Below, in pieces: positions 1-8,450 of a DNA stretch of 56,668 nucleotides. The notes beneath the pieces were generated by a model. It made no database searches and was not told where the DNA came from. It worked only from the letters and a program-made list of their open reading frames with translations. Each line of letters opens with the position of its first letter. Positions within the stretch are counted from its first letter, which is position 1. The position numbers were made by a program, and so were the translations under genes. The stretch comes from Pseudomonadota bacterium (GTDB lineage Bacteria; Pseudomonadota; Alphaproteobacteria; Rhizobiales; Rhizobiaceae): assembly GCA_023419535.1 (NCBI GenBank), contig JAEZXX010000113.1, forward strand, positions 1 to 56,668. Reading direction: 5' to 3'.

Positions 1-884
1 ACACCGGCACCTTCGAGGGCGGCGAGATCTCGGTGAACTACGACCCGATGATCGCCAAGCTGGTGACGCACGCCCCGACGCGCCTCGAGGCGATCGAGGC
101 GCAGGGCGCCGCGCTCGACGGCTTCGCCATCGACGGCATCCGCCACAACATCCCGTTCCTGTCGAGCCTCATGGCCCATAAGCGCTGGCGCGAGGGCCGC
201 CTGTCCACCGGCTTCATCGCCGAGGAATACCCGCATGGCTTTTCTCTGGAAGCGCCGGACGGGGAGGAGGCGCGCGTCTTCGCCGCCATCGCCATCGCGA
301 TCGACGACCATCTGAACCGCCGCAAGCGCCTGATCGACGGGCAGCTGCCCACGCGCCGTCCCTTCGCCTTCGAGCCCGAGCGCGTCGTGCGGATCGGCAA
401 GGCCCGGATCGAGGCGACGATCGCCGAAGCCGGCGAAGGCACGCTGACCGCCGAGCTGGACGGCCGGCGGATGGAGATCGCCGGCGCCTGGGCGCCGGGC
501 CAGCCGGTCTGGCGCGGGACCATCGACGGCGAACCCGTCGTCGCGACCGTCTGCCCGCGTCTTGCCGCCGTCGAGATCGCGCGGGCCGGACGAGCCGCGC
601 GCGTCAGCGTCTTCACGCCGCGCGAGGCCGAACTCGACGCGCTGATGCCGGTGAAGCTGCCGCCGGACACGAGCAGGCAGCTCCTCTGCCCGATGCCGGG
701 GCTGGTCCGCCAGCTCTTCGCGATCGAAGGGCAGGAGGTTAAGGCGGGCGAGCCGCTCGCCGTCGTGGAGGCGATGAAGATGGAGAATCTGCTCCGCGCC
801 GAGCGCGACGGCACCGTCTCGAAGGTCCACGCGAGCGAGGGGGACGTGCTGGCGGTCGACGCGGTGATCCTGGAGTTTAGTTGA
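1..884 (+). CDS. pccA: Propionyl-CoA carboxylase alpha subunit, C-terminal part (5' end outside window)
   Basis: This is the C-terminal part of a biotin-dependent acyl-CoA carboxylase alpha chain; the reading frame is open from base 3 and the start lies outside the window. The first residues (VNYDPMIAKL) match the end of the biotin carboxylase module. A linker domain follows, and the last ~75 residues form a biotinyl carrier domain with the biotinylation motif EAMKMEN, whose second Lys-containing position (MKM) carries biotin. The enzyme carboxylates propionyl-CoA to methylmalonyl-CoA in the cytoplasm. Both methylmalonyl-CoA mutase subunits lie directly downstream on the same strand, which favours propionyl-CoA over acetyl-CoA or methylcrotonyl-CoA as substrate. 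The beta subunit is not visible. Confidence 0.9.
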   Translation, partial: TGTFEGGEISVNYDPMIAKLVTHAPTRLEAIEAQGAALDGFAIDGIRHNIPFLSSLMAHKRWREGRLSTGFIAEEYPHGFSLEAPDGEEARVFAAIAIAIDDHLNRRKRLIDGQLPTRRPFAFEPERVVRIGKARIEATIAEAGEGTLTAELDGRRMEIAGAWAPGQPVWRGTIDGEPVVATVCPRLAAVEIARAGRAARVSVFTPREAELDALMPVKLPPDTSRQLLCPMPGLVRQLFAIEGQEVKAGEPLAVVEAMKMENLLRAERDGTVSKVHASEGDVLAVDAVILEFS

Positions 885-899
885 GTTAGCAACAGCTTC

Positions 900-1006
900 G
901 TCGTCCTCGGGCTTGACCCGAGGATGACGCGAAGAGGATGCTGGCCGCCTGCGGGAGGAGCCGCGAACGCGACGGGCTGATCCTCGGCTCGAGTCCGAGG
1001 ATGACG
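900..1006. repeat. Two short palindromic intergenic elements
   Basis: Two related palindromes lie in the gap between pccA and the mutase genes. The first has arms CCTCGGG (905-911) and CCCGAGG (917-923); the second has arms CCTCGG (982-987) and CCGAGG (995-1000). Both are followed by the same bases, ATGACG. This resembles the short palindromic repeats scattered through many alphaproteobacterial genomes. Possible roles are RNA stem-loops that protect or terminate the pccA message. The family assignment is from memory; the palindromes themselves are plain in the sequence. Confidence 0.55.
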
Positions 1007-1049
1007 AGGGTCGGGGCTCCGGCACCGGACGGACGCCGGGAGGAATGGC

Positions 1050-2432
1050 GTGGATTGGAACGAAGGCGATGCGGCGCTCTGGCGGGCGCGCGCCGAGAAG
1101 GCGCTCAAGGGCGAGGCGTTCGAAAGCCTTGTCTCGCGAACGCTCGACGGCATCGAAATCCAGCCGCTGTATCCCCGGGCGCGTGGCGAGGGGCTGGCGC
1201 TGCGCCAGCGACCGGACCGGCCCTGGACGATCGTCCAGCGCGTCGACCATCCCGGTGCGGCCGAGGCCAACGATCTCGCGCTGGCGGACCTGATGGGCGG
1301 CGCGAACGGGCTGGCGCTCGTCTTCGAAGGCGCACCCTCGGCTTACGGCTTCGGCCTCCGGCCCGGCGATCTCAAGCGGGCGCTCGACGGCGTCGAACTC
1401 GATCTCGTCGCGTTGCGTCTCGATCCGGCCCCGAGCGCCGAGGACGAAGCGACCGCCGCGGTGACGGATCTGGTCTCGTCCGCTCGGCTCGTGCCGGAAA
1501 CGCTCGACATCGATTTCGGCGTCGACCCGATCGGCCCCGGGTCCGGGGTTGACGGGCGTTCCTTCGATCGGCCGGAGCGGGTCGCGGCCCTGGTGCGAGC
1601 GCTCCGTGCGAGCGGCTTCGCCTCGCCGATGCTACGCGCCGACGGGCGGGCCCATCACGATGCGGGCGCAAGCGAGGCGCAGGAGCTCGCCGCGGTGCTC
1701 GCCTCCGGGATCGCCTCTCTGCGGCTTCTGGAGGCCGAGGGCATCCCCCTCGAGGAAGCGCGGCGGCTCGTCTCCTTCGAACTCGCCGTCGATGCCGACC
1801 AGTTCCTCGGGCTGGCCAAGCTGCGGGCGCTGCGCCGGCTCTGGGCACGGGTGGAGGTGGCCTGCGGGCTCGATCCGAAGCCCGTCCGGCTCGCCGCGCA
1901 GACCTCGTTCCGGATGGCCTCGAAGCTCGACCCGGCGGTCAACTGGCTGCGCGCGACCTCGGCGCTGTTCGCCGCGGGCACCGGCGGGGCCGATCAGGTC
2001 ACCGTCCTGCCGCACACGATCGCGCTCGGCCTGCCCGACGCCTTCTCGCGCCGCATGGCGCGCAACGAGCAGATCGTTCTCATCGAGGAGAGCCATCTCG
2101 CCAAGGTCTGCGACCCCGCTGCCGGCTCGGGCGCCGTCGAGGCGCTGACGAACGGCCTCGTCCAGGCCGCGTGGACGCTCGTCCGCCGGATCGAGGGGGA
2201 GGGCGGACTGCCGGCGATGCTCGCCTCCGGCACCTGGGCGGGCCTTGTCGCGCAAGCCGCCGAGGAACGGGCACGGCGGGTGGAGAGCGGGCAGGCGCCG
2301 CTCGTCGGGACCTCCGTCTTCCGCAACGACGGCGAGGCGACGGCAGGCGTCCTGCAGGTGGCGCCGGATCTCACCGGCGGGCTGCTGCCGGTCCGCCGCG
2401 AGGCCGCGCGCTTCGAGGAGGCGATCCGATGA
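1050..2432 (+). CDS. mutA: Methylmalonyl-CoA mutase small (beta) subunit
   Basis: This 460-residue protein is the non-catalytic partner of methylmalonyl-CoA mutase. It has the mutase TIM-barrel pattern (for example QTSFRMASKLDP and the CDPAAGSGAVE segment) but no cobalamin-binding DxHxxG motif. It is shorter than the ~640-residue MutA of propionibacteria, so the degenerate C-terminal cobalamin-like domain appears to be missing. The start chosen is GTG at 1050, five bases after a strong GGGAGGA ribosome binding site; an ATG at 1045 is in another frame. Its stop overlaps the start of the large-subunit gene (ATGA), so the two chains are probably translationally coupled and form a heterodimer. 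Confidence 0.88.
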   Translation: MDWNEGDAALWRARAEKALKGEAFESLVSRTLDGIEIQPLYPRARGEGLALRQRPDRPWTIVQRVDHPGAAEANDLALADLMGGANGLALVFEGAPSAYGFGLRPGDLKRALDGVELDLVALRLDPAPSAEDEATAAVTDLVSSARLVPETLDIDFGVDPIGPGSGVDGRSFDRPERVAALVRALRASGFASPMLRADGRAHHDAGASEAQELAAVLASGIASLRLLEAEGIPLEEARRLVSFELAVDADQFLGLAKLRALRRLWARVEVACGLDPKPVRLAAQTSFRMASKLDPAVNWLRATSALFAAGTGGADQVTVLPHTIALGLPDAFSRRMARNEQIVLIEESHLAKVCDPAAGSGAVEALTNGLVQAAWTLVRRIEGEGGLPAMLASGTWAGLVAQAAEERARRVESGQAPLVGTSVFRNDGEATAGVLQVAPDLTGGLLPVRREAARFEEAIR

Positions 2433-4603
2433 GCCGCATTCCCGATTTCGCCGAGCTCGACCTCGGGACCGATCCGACCCCGACCCTGCCCCCGCGCGAC
2501 GGCGCCGCGTGGACGACGCCGGAGGGCATTGAGGTGGCGCCCGGCTTCGGCCCGGCCGAGCGCGAGGCGGCGGCGATCCCCGAGACCTTCCCGGGCCTGC
2601 CGCCCTTCCTGCGCGGACCCTATCCGACGATGTATGTGAACCAGCCCTGGACGATCCGGCAATATGCCGGCTTCTCCACGGCGGAGGAGTCGAACGCCTT
2701 CTACCGGCGCAACCTCGCGGCCGGGCAGAAGGGCCTGTCGGTCGCCTTCGATCTCGCCACCCATCGCGGCTACGATTCGGACCATCCGCGCGTCTCGGGC
2801 GACGTCGGCATGGCGGGGGTCGCGATCGATTCCATCCTCGACATGCGCCAGCTCTTCGACGGCATCCCGCTGGATAGGATGAGCGTGTCGATGACGATGA
2901 ACGGGGCGGTGCTGCCGATCCTGTCGCTCTTCATTCTTGCCGGCGAGGAGCAGGGCGTGCCGCCCGAGAAGCTCTCCGGCACGATCCAGAACGACATCCT
3001 GAAGGAGTTCATGGTCCGCAACACCTACATCTATCCCCCGGCGGGATCGATGCGGATCATCTCGGACATCTTCGCCTACACCTCGGCCAACATGCCGAAG
3101 TTCAACTCCATCTCCATCTCCGGCTATCACATGCAGGAGGCCGGGGCGACGGCGGACCTGGAGTTGGCCTACACCCTCGCCGACGGCCTCGAATATGTCC
3201 GTGCCGGGGTCGCCGCAGGCCTCGACGTGGACGATTTCGCGCCGCGCCTGTCCTTCTTCTGGGCGGTCGGCATGAACTTCTTCATGGAGGTCGCCAAGCT
3301 CCGCGCCGCGCGCCTCCTCTGGTCGGAGCTGATGGGCGAGTTCGGGCCGAAGAACGAGAAGAGCCTGGCGCTGCGCGCCCACTGCCAGACCTCCGGCTGG
3401 TCGCTGACGGCGCAGGACGTCTTCAACAACGTCACCCGCACCGCCGTCGAGGCAATGGCGGCGACGCAGGGGCACACCCAGTCGCTGCACACCAATTCGC
3501 TCGACGAGGCGCTGGCGCTGCCGACCGACTTCTCGGCGCGCATCGCCCGCAACACGCAGCTCTTCCTCGCGCATGAGAGCGGCACGACGCGCATGATCGA
3601 CCCCTGGGGCGGCTCCCACTACGTCGAATGGCTGACGCGCCAGCTGGCCGAAAAGGCACGCACGCATATCGCGGAGGTCGAGGCGCTCGGCGGCATGGCC
3701 AAGGCCATCGAGGCGGGCGTCCCCAAGGCCCGGATCGAGGAGGCGGCGGCCCGCACGCAGGCGCGGATCGATTCCGGCGCGCAGATCGTCGTCGGCGTTA
3801 ACCGCTTCCAGGTCGAGGGCGAGCCGGAGATCGAGGTCCTGAAGGTCGACAGCGAAGCGGTGCGCGCCAGCCAGCTGGAGAAGCTGAAAGTCCTTCGCGC
3901 GGGCCGCGACGAGGCGGCGGTCGAGCGGAGCCTCGACGCCCTGGAGCACGCCGCGCGGGAGGGGACCGGCAATCTCCTGGCACTCGGCGTGGACGCGGCG
4001 CGCGCTCATGCCACCGTCGGAGAGATTTCCTCGGCGTTGGAGCGCGCGTGGGACCGCCACGTCGCCGTCGCGACCATCCAGTCGGGGATCTACGCCCGAG
4101 CCTTCGGCGAGCCGGACGCCGAGACGCAGCGCGCGCGGGGCCTCGTCGAGGACTTCCGCGATATCGCAGGGGCGCCTCCGCGCATCCTCGTCGCCAAGAT
4201 GGGCCAGGACGGGCACGACCGCGGCCAGAAGGTCATCGCCTCGGCCTTCTCCGATCTCGGCTTCGAGGTGACCATCGGCCCGCTCTTCGCGACGCCGGAG
4301 GAGGCGGCGCGGCAGGCCGTGGACGAGGACGTCCACATCGTCGGCGTCTCGTCGCTCGCCGCCGGACACCTGTCGCTGGTGCCCGCCCTCAAGGCGGAAC
4401 TCGCCAAGGCCGGGCGACCGGACATCCTCGTCGTCGTCGGCGGCGTCCTGCCGCCGCAGGACCACGAAGCGCTGCGCCAGGCCGGGGCGGCCGCGATCTT
4501 CCCGCCGGGCACGCCCATCGCCAAGGCGGCGGCCGACGTTCTCGACCGGCTCCATGCCGCCCATGGTTACCGTCAGAAGGAACTCGAAGCCTATCTGGAC
4601 TGA
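2429..4603 (+). CDS. scpA: Methylmalonyl-CoA mutase large (alpha) subunit
   Basis: This 724-residue enzyme is the catalytic, adenosylcobalamin-dependent chain that converts (R)-methylmalonyl-CoA to succinyl-CoA. The N-terminal two thirds is the substrate-binding TIM barrel (YPTMYVNQPWTIRQYAG, then GAGATADLE-like segments). The C-terminal ~130 residues form the cobalamin-binding domain with the DGHDRG motif; His596 is the expected lower axial cobalt ligand. The start is ATG at 2429, overlapping the small-subunit stop by four bases. Together with pccA it links odd-chain fatty acid, Val/Ile and ethylmalonyl-type flux to succinate. Length and motifs are normal. The gene is also known as mutB, mcmA or bhbA. 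Confidence 0.95.
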   Translation: MSRIPDFAELDLGTDPTPTLPPRDGAAWTTPEGIEVAPGFGPAEREAAAIPETFPGLPPFLRGPYPTMYVNQPWTIRQYAGFSTAEESNAFYRRNLAAGQKGLSVAFDLATHRGYDSDHPRVSGDVGMAGVAIDSILDMRQLFDGIPLDRMSVSMTMNGAVLPILSLFILAGEEQGVPPEKLSGTIQNDILKEFMVRNTYIYPPAGSMRIISDIFAYTSANMPKFNSISISGYHMQEAGATADLELAYTLADGLEYVRAGVAAGLDVDDFAPRLSFFWAVGMNFFMEVAKLRAARLLWSELMGEFGPKNEKSLALRAHCQTSGWSLTAQDVFNNVTRTAVEAMAATQGHTQSLHTNSLDEALALPTDFSARIARNTQLFLAHESGTTRMIDPWGGSHYVEWLTRQLAEKARTHIAEVEALGGMAKAIEAGVPKARIEEAAARTQARIDSGAQIVVGVNRFQVEGEPEIEVLKVDSEAVRASQLEKLKVLRAGRDEAAVERSLDALEHAAREGTGNLLALGVDAARAHATVGEISSALERAWDRHVAVATIQSGIYARAFGEPDAETQRARGLVEDFRDIAGAPPRILVAKMGQDGHDRGQKVIASAFSDLGFEVTIGPLFATPEEAARQAVDEDVHIVGVSSLAAGHLSLVPALKAELAKAGRPDILVVVGGVLPPQDHEALRQAGAAAIFPPGTPIAKAAADVLDRLHAAHGYRQKELEAYLD

Positions 4604-4604
4604 C

Positions 4605-4632
4605 TTTGCGCGCGTCCGCAGTCACGCGCAAA
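4605..4632 (+). terminator. Hairpin after the mutase genes, possible terminator
   Basis: An 8-bp perfect stem (TTTGCGCG at 4605-4612 with CGCGCAAA at 4625-4632) and a 12-base loop begins two bases after the mutase stop codon. No T-run follows, so it may act in message stability rather than as a classic intrinsic terminator. The remaining ~190 bases up to 4824 hold the leader of the next operon; no further gene was seen there. Confidence 0.4.
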
Positions 4633-4824
4633 TCCGTTGCGTCGCAGCAAATTTCGTTGGAATGCAATGCTCGATCGGTCAGATGTTGATCGTGGCGAAA
4701 ATTGTGGCGCCACTCTTGCCAAGCTTCTGAATTGAGTGTTCATTCCGCCGATCCGGTCACGTTGGCGTCAATTCAAGCCCGACGCCGAACCGGACATGCT
4801 TCAACGTTTGAGGATGGTTCGAAC

Positions 4825-6399
4825 ATGCGGATTGCAACGCTGATGGCCGCGACCGCGCTCGCCGCGGGTCTCGTGACGAGCGCGAGCGCCGAAACGGTCA
4901 GCTGGGCGCGCTCCCAGGATGCCACCACGCTGGATCCGCACTCCCAGAACCTGGGGACGAACCACAACTTCCTCCACCACATCTACGAGACGCTGGTCGA
5001 CCGCGACAGCGAGGGCAACCTCCAGCCGCGCCTCGCCACCGAGTGGAACCTCAAGGAAGGCGATAACACCGTCTGGGTGTTCAAGCTGCGCGAGGGCGTG
5101 ACCTTCCACGATGGCGCGCCCTTCACGGCCGACGACGTCGTCTTCTCGATCGAGCGGGCGAAGAAGGAAGGCTCGAACATGCGCCAGCTCCACGTCAACG
5201 TGGAGAGCGTGACCGCGGTCGACGACACGACCGTCGAGTTCCAGATGAGCGGCCCCTCGCCGATCTACCCGAACAACCTCACGAACACCTTCATCATGGA
5301 CCGCGAGTGGTCCGAGGCGAACGACGTCGTCGAGCCGCAGGACTACGCCGCCGGCGAGGACAACTACGCCGTCCGCAACACCAACGGCACCGGTCCCTAC
5401 ACGCTCGCCGCGCGCGACCCCGACGTGCGCTCGACCCTGTCGGTCTTCGAGGGCCATTGGGGAGATGCGCCCGACGTCACCGAGATCAACTACGTCGTCA
5501 TCGGCGAGGCGGCGACCCGCGTCGCGGCGCTGCTGTCCGGCGAGGTCGACTTCGTCCAGGACGTGCCGGTGCAGGACATCGAGCGCCTGTCGAGCCAGGG
5601 CGGCGTGAAGGTCGAGACCGGCCCCGAGAACCGCTCCATCTTCTTCGCCTACCGCTTCGGCGAGGAGCCGCTGCGCTCGTCCAACGTCACCGACCGCAAC
5701 CCGTTCAACGAGCCGCTGGTGCGCGAGGCGATGCACCTCGCCGTCGACCGCGAGGCGATCCGCCAGGTCGTCATGCGCGGCCAGTCGGAGCCGGCGGGCG
5801 TCATCGTGCCGCCCTTCGTCAACGGCTACACCGAGGAGCTGGACGCCTTCCCGGCGCCGGACGTGGAGCGCGCCCGCGAACTGATGGCCGAGGCCGGCTT
5901 CGAGGACGGGTTCTCCGTCACGCTCGACACGCCGAACAACCGCTACGTCAACGACGAGGCGATCGCGCAGGCCGTGGCCGGCATGCTCTCGCAGATCGGC
6001 ATCAACGTGACGCTGGCGTCGCGCCCGGTCGCTCAGCACTCCCCGCTCGTCCAGAACAACGAGACGGACTTCTACCTCTTCGGCTGGGGCGTTCCGACCT
6101 TCGATTCGGCCTACAACTTCAACGACCTCGTCCACACCAAGGACGGCGACTACGGCGCGTACAACGGCGGCCTCTACACCAACCCCGAGCTCGACGCGAT
6201 GATCGAAGGGCTGGGCACCGAGATCGACGAGACCGTCCGCAACCAGGCGATCGCGGACATCTGGGCCAAGGTCCAGGAAGACCGCGTCTTCCTGCCGATC
6301 CACAACCAGGTGCTCGCCTACGCCATGAGCGAGAACCTCACGCTGCCGGTGCACCCGGAGAACCAGCCGCGTCTCTACGAGATGCAGGTCGCCGAGTAA
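4825..6399 (+). CDS. ABC transporter periplasmic substrate-binding protein, family 5 (peptide/opine/nickel type)
   Basis: This 524-residue periplasmic protein is the ligand receptor of the importer encoded just downstream. It opens with a Sec signal peptide (MRIATLMAATALAAGLVTSASA, cleaved after about residue 22), followed by the family-5 binding fold with the typical sequences DPHSQNLGTNHNF, GVTFHDGAPFTADDVVFS and NGTGPYTL. The start ATG at 4825 has an AGGA about ten bases upstream and gives a clean signal peptide; an upstream in-frame extension would bury it. Members of this family bind di- or oligopeptides, opines or glutathione. The substrate cannot be told from sequence alone. A strong hairpin follows the stop, which fits the higher expression needed for a binding protein than for its permease. 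Confidence 0.9.
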   Translation: MRIATLMAATALAAGLVTSASAETVSWARSQDATTLDPHSQNLGTNHNFLHHIYETLVDRDSEGNLQPRLATEWNLKEGDNTVWVFKLREGVTFHDGAPFTADDVVFSIERAKKEGSNMRQLHVNVESVTAVDDTTVEFQMSGPSPIYPNNLTNTFIMDREWSEANDVVEPQDYAAGEDNYAVRNTNGTGPYTLAARDPDVRSTLSVFEGHWGDAPDVTEINYVVIGEAATRVAALLSGEVDFVQDVPVQDIERLSSQGGVKVETGPENRSIFFAYRFGEEPLRSSNVTDRNPFNEPLVREAMHLAVDREAIRQVVMRGQSEPAGVIVPPFVNGYTEELDAFPAPDVERARELMAEAGFEDGFSVTLDTPNNRYVNDEAIAQAVAGMLSQIGINVTLASRPVAQHSPLVQNNETDFYLFGWGVPTFDSAYNFNDLVHTKDGDYGAYNGGLYTNPELDAMIEGLGTEIDETVRNQAIADIWAKVQEDRVFLPIHNQVLAYAMSENLTLPVHPENQPRLYEMQVAE

Positions 6400-6417
6400 G
6401 TCCGCCGACATGACCCG

Positions 6418-6455
6418 GCCCGTCCCGCGATGCCTCGCGGGGCGGGCTTTCGTTT
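6418..6455 (+). terminator. Intra-operon terminator/attenuator after the binding-protein gene
   Basis: A 12-bp GC-rich stem with one G-T pair (6418-6429 with 6436-6447) is followed by TTTCGTTT. It sits 18 bases after the binding-protein stop and about 50 bases before the first permease gene. The position suggests partial termination that keeps the binding protein in excess over the membrane parts. Confidence 0.7.
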
Positions 6456-6500
6456 GAGCGGGTCGCTGGACGGCCCCGCACCTTTGAGAGCTGGAACGCG

Positions 6501-7481
6501 ATGCTCGCCTTCATCCTGAGACGCCTCGCCCAGTCCATCGTCGTGATGCTGGTCGTGGCGCTCGTCTCCTTCCTGATGTTCCGCTTCGTGGGCGACCCGC
6601 TCGCCTCGATGGTCGGACAGGACACCCGCCTCGCCGATATCGAGGCGCTGCGCGAGCGGCTCGGGCTCAACGACCCGTTCTACGTCCAGTTCTTCAACTT
6701 CATCTGGAACGCGGTGCAGGGCCAGTTCGGCATCTCCTACCGCCTGCAGCAGCCGGTGATGGACCTCATCGTCAGCCGCGTGCCCGCGACGCTGGAGCTG
6801 GCGCTCACTTCGGCGTTCATCGCGCTGGTCGTCGGTATGGCGCTCGGCGTCTACACCGCGATCAAGCCGAACGGCCTCCTGTCGCGCTTCCTGATGACCG
6901 CCTCGCTCGTCGGCGTCTCGCTGCCGACCTTCCTGATCGGCATCGCGCTGATCTACGTCTTCGCGGTCGAGCTCGGCTGGCTGCCCTCCTACGGCCGCGG
7001 CCAGACGGTGGCGATCGGCGGCTGGCAGACCGGCTTCCTGACGACGAGCGGCCTTCTCTCGCTGATCCTGCCCGCGATCACGCTCGCGCTCTATCAGATG
7101 ACGCTGATCATGCGCCTGGTCCGCGCCGAGATGCTGGAGGTCATGCGCCAGGACTACATCAAGTTCGCGCGCGCCCGGGGCATCCCCACCCGCCGCATCA
7201 ATTTCGGCCACGCCCTGAAGAACACGATGGTGCCGGTCATCACCATCACCGGCCTGCAGCTCGGCTCCATCATCGCCTTCGCGGTGGTGACCGAGACGGT
7301 GTTCCAGTGGCCCGGCGTCGGCCTCCTCTTCATCCAGTCCGTCCAGGTCGTCGACGTGCCCGTGATGGCCGCCTACCTGATGCTGATCGCCTTCGTCTTC
7401 GTCGTCATCAACCTCGTGGTCGACATTCTCTACCACGTGGTCGACCCGCGCCTGCGCGTGTCGACCGGCGCGGCGAAATAG
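6501..7481 (+). CDS. ABC transporter permease, DppB/OppB type
   Basis: This 326-residue inner-membrane permease belongs to the DppB-like branch. A first membrane helix (IVVMLVVALVSFLMF) is followed by a periplasmic loop and five more helices. The cytoplasmic EAA loop, which docks on the ATPase, is seen as DYIKFARARGIP...GHALKN near residues 218-238. The ATG at 6501 is the natural start, since the usual N-terminus of the family (ML.FILRRL) begins there. It forms the translocation channel with the DppC-type protein encoded 12 bases downstream. Confidence 0.9.
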   Translation: MLAFILRRLAQSIVVMLVVALVSFLMFRFVGDPLASMVGQDTRLADIEALRERLGLNDPFYVQFFNFIWNAVQGQFGISYRLQQPVMDLIVSRVPATLELALTSAFIALVVGMALGVYTAIKPNGLLSRFLMTASLVGVSLPTFLIGIALIYVFAVELGWLPSYGRGQTVAIGGWQTGFLTTSGLLSLILPAITLALYQMTLIMRLVRAEMLEVMRQDYIKFARARGIPTRRINFGHALKNTMVPVITITGLQLGSIIAFAVVTETVFQWPGVGLLFIQSVQVVDVPVMAAYLMLIAFVFVVINLVVDILYHVVDPRLRVSTGAAK

Positions 7482-7493
7482 GAAACCGACGAG

Positions 7494-8450
7494 ATGTCCG
7501 ACACCGCAAAGCCCGTGCCGACCCCCAAGGAGCGGTCCTTCCTCTACCGCGCCTGGGACTCGGATCTCGGCTATTCCTTCCGCACCTCTCCCGTCACGAT
7601 CCTGGCGGCGCTCGTCGTTCTGATCCTCATCGGGTCGGCGCTGCTGGCCCCGTGGATCGCGCCGACCAACCCGTTCGACGGGCGCGGCATCAACCTGATG
7701 AACGGCTTCACGCCGCCGATGACGCCGAACCAGTTCACCGGCCAGACCTTTCTCATGGGGACGGACAACCAGGGCCGCGACATCTTCTCGGCCATCCTCT
7801 ACGGTTCCCGCGTCTCGCTCTTCGTCGGCTTCTCCGCGGTCGCCTTCTCGCTGATCCTCGGCGTCTCGCTCGGGCTTCTCGCCGGCTATGTCGGCGGGCG
7901 GACGGACGCCATCATCATGCGCATCGCCGACGTGCAGCTCTCCTTCCCGGTCATCCTGATCGCGCTCCTGATCTTCGGCATCGCGCGCGGCTTCCTGCCG
8001 CCGCAGTACCGCGAGACCATGGCGGTCTATGTCCTGATCGTCGCCATCGGCCTGTCGGACTGGGTGCAGTACGCGCGCACCGTGCGCGGTGCGACGCTCG
8101 TCCAGAAGAACAAGGAATACGTGCAGGCGGCGATGCTGATCGGGCGCAAGCCCTTCGCCATCATGTTCCGCCACGTCCTGCCGAACGTCACCGAGCCGAT
8201 TCTCGTCATCGCGACGATCTCGCTGGCGCTCGCGATCATCTCGGAATCGACCCTCTCCTTCCTCGGCGTCGGCGTGCCCCCGACCCAGCCCTCGCTCGGA
8301 ACGCTCATCCGCGTGGGCCAAGGCTTCCTGTTCTCCGGCGAATGGTGGATCCTCCTGTTCCCCTCCCTCGCGCTTCTGGCGCTCGCCCTCTCGATCAACC
8401 TTCTCGGCGACTGGCTGCGCGAGGCCCTGAACCCGAGGCTGGCCAAATGA
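7494..8450 (+). CDS. ABC transporter permease, DppC/OppC type
   Basis: This 318-residue inner-membrane protein is the second channel half. It has the N-terminal OppC-N region, one helix (ILAALVVLILIGSALLAPWI) and then the six-helix transport domain. The GTDNQGRDIFS motif typical of DppC proteins is present, as is the EAA loop (EYVQAAMLIG...RHVLPN). Its stop overlaps the start of the first ATPase gene by four bases (ATGA), so the operon is tightly coupled. Confidence 0.9.
   Translation: MSDTAKPVPTPKERSFLYRAWDSDLGYSFRTSPVTILAALVVLILIGSALLAPWIAPTNPFDGRGINLMNGFTPPMTPNQFTGQTFLMGTDNQGRDIFSAILYGSRVSLFVGFSAVAFSLILGVSLGLLAGYVGGRTDAIIMRIADVQLSFPVILIALLIFGIARGFLPPQYRETMAVYVLIVAIGLSDWVQYARTVRGATLVQKNKEYVQAAMLIGRKPFAIMFRHVLPNVTEPILVIATISLALAIISESTLSFLGVGVPPTQPSLGTLIRVGQGFLFSGEWWILLFPSLALLALALSINLLGDWLREALNPRLAK

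Noticed and set aside
900..1006. Palindromic repeats as a CRISPR array
   Set aside because: Only two imperfect copies occur, with no regular spacers and no cas genes.
1994..4564. 856-residue minus-strand open frame opposite the methylmalonyl-CoA mutase genes
   Set aside because: High GC leaves the antisense frame open; the sequence is Arg/Asp/Leu-rich without domains and the sense genes are certain.
6375..8321. 648-residue minus-strand open frame opposite the permease genes
   Set aside because: It is an antisense shadow with repetitive charged sequence and no family pattern.
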